Of a stretch of DNA of 64,000 nucleotides, positions 63,244-64,000 are shown one piece after another. The notes beneath the pieces were generated by a model. That model did no database searches, was not told the DNA's origin, and saw only the letters and a list, made by a program, of their open reading frames with translations. Made by a program: the position numbers and the translations under genes. How positions within the stretch are numbered: position 1 is the stretch's first letter; each line of letters starts with the position of its first letter. This stretch comes from JABDJL01 sp963664065 (GTDB taxonomy: Bacteria; Pseudomonadota; Gammaproteobacteria; Xanthomonadales; SZUA-36), in NCBI GenBank assembly GCA_963664065.1, contig OY760942.1, forward strand, positions 930,001 to 994,000. Reading direction: 5' to 3'.

Positions 63244-64000
63244 TTAGTTCTGCTGGTTTAGAACGTCTTCGAGTGCATCTCTCTTACGTGCCTCATTTAC
63301 CGGCAAAGTCTGAGCCATGACCGCCAAACGTTTTACTTCACTATCCACGTATTTGATCCACTGTTGTGCAGTGCGCCTGCTGCGGTTATCCGGTAATGCT
63401 GCCTGAAATGCACGTCGTGCCAGGTTGAATTTTTGCTGGTTGAAGAAGGCCATGCCGAGCATGACATTTGAGGTGTCTTCACGGTTGATGCCACCCAGTT
63501 CCAGACCCTTTTCTATAGCAGTTGCCGCTTCATCCCAGTTTTCCAGGTTGATATGGGACTGCGCCAGGCGAACATAAAGTTCACCGTCGCCGGACAACTC
63601 TGCTGCGCGTTTCAAAGGGGCCACAGCCTTCTGGTCCTCGCGAGCCGAATACCAGGCCTGGGATAGTAATCTGAGGGTTCGCACATCTTGTCCAATCCGC
63701 TCGTTGTCTATCTCCTTTGCGAGCAAGGACGCTGCTTTATAGGGGACCTCGTGCAACAGGTACAGATTGGCGAGATTAACAATATGGGTCGGATTATTCA
63801 GTTTGCCGCCTTCGTACAATGCCTCCACCAGGGCCAACTGTTTCTTTGTATCTCCCAATTCACTGTGAACGCCAGCCAGTGTGAACACATAAGTATCTTT
63901 GGGGTAGTAGGCGATGAGCTTCTCGAGAACAACGATCATATTGGGAAAATCACCCAATTCGTAATAACAGACCCTGAGCAGCAGCAACCAGTTTTCCCGG
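63244..64000 (-). CDS. Tetratricopeptide-repeat protein, N-terminal part outside the window
   Basis: The last 250 or so residues of a TPR protein; the frame is open through the end of the window. Repeats are visible as VLEKLIAYYPKDTYVFTLAGVHSELGDTKKQ, LANLYLLHEVPYKAASLLAKE, LLSQAWYSAREDQKAVAPLKRAAELSGDGELYVRLAQSHINLENWDEAATAIEKGLELGG and LGMAFFNQQKFNLARRAFQAALPD. This tail resembles the TPR protein encoded beside ExbB/ExbD/TonB in many marine gammaproteobacteria, which I cannot confirm from the fragment. It is convergent with tyrA. Confidence 0.75.
   Translation of the reverse strand, partial: RENWLLLLRVCYYELGDFPNMIVVLEKLIAYYPKDTYVFTLAGVHSELGDTKKQLALVEALYEGGKLNNPTHIVNLANLYLLHEVPYKAASLLAKEIDNERIGQDVRTLRLLSQAWYSAREDQKAVAPLKRAAELSGDGELYVRLAQSHINLENWDEAATAIEKGLELGGINREDTSNVMLGMAFFNQQKFNLARRAFQAALPDNRSRRTAQQWIKYVDSEVKRLAVMAQTLPVNEARKRDALEDVLNQQN

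Overview
The window looks like a chromosomal segment of a marine-type gammaproteobacterium. This is suggested by the MlaF/MlaE lipid transporter, an NhaD sodium/proton antiporter, an ECF sigma/FecR/TonB cassette, a fused chorismate mutase-prephenate dehydrogenase, a chromosomal integron integrase and a TRAP transporter with a TatT-like lipoprotein. The assignment rests on recognising gene families, not on a database search.

Layout. 0-2.7 kb: start of an mlaE-like permease, mlaF, then a gene-free kilobase whose minus strand folds into many nested helices and ends in a strong terminator (candidate large non-coding RNA), then a PuuD-like membrane protein. 2.8-13.2 kb: a MobA-like nucleotidyltransferase, a secreted beta-propeller-like protein, a TRAP transporter operon with three of four genes frameshifted, glutaryl-CoA dehydrogenase, a DUF1295 reductase, nhaD and a small kinase-like protein. 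13.7-26.9 kb: a broken TonB receptor with intact FecR and sigma factor, a broken GT9 glycosyltransferase, an intact 5'-nucleotidase-family protein, a broken HExxH protein, a methyltransferase, an acetyltransferase, a broken YyaL/DUF255 protein and a GT2 glycosyltransferase. 26.9-32.4 kb: a mobile region with attC-like sites on both sides of an integron integrase, a 3' fragment of tRNA-Phe, one cassette carrying a SPOUT methyltransferase, a complete IS3-family element, a truncated second transposase and fragments of two chromosomal genes. 32.4-43.1 kb: an SDR, a decayed isoquinoline-oxidoreductase-type molybdoenzyme pair, a kinase/acyl-CoA dehydrogenase pair with an alcohol dehydrogenase, a response regulator, and fused remnants of a hybrid histidine kinase and a second 5'-nucleotidase.

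43.2-61 kb is an unbroken catabolic island. It encodes two MttB-superfamily methyltransferases, a betainyl-CoA-type thioesterase, a beta-keto acid cleavage enzyme resembling CdhC, a class II aldolase, an acyl-CoA dehydrogenase, CaiD, an ADP-forming acyl-CoA ligase, a dimethylglycine dehydrogenase-like flavoprotein, heterotetrameric sarcosine oxidase (SoxBDAG) and a GlxA/CdhR-type AraC regulator. Read together, the genes describe a route from gamma-butyrobetaine, crotonobetaine or carnitine through dehydrocarnitine and glycine betaine to dimethylglycine, sarcosine and glycine. An MttB-type methyltransferase is proposed to take the place of the usual oxygenase GbcAB. TyrA and a TPR protein follow.

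All the interrupted genes lie between about 5 and 43 kb, and none lies in the roughly 20 kb of catabolic island and tyrA. Several frameshifts fall in short homopolymers, so sequencing error has to be excluded. The in-frame nonsense codons and truncated fusions argue for genuine gene decay.
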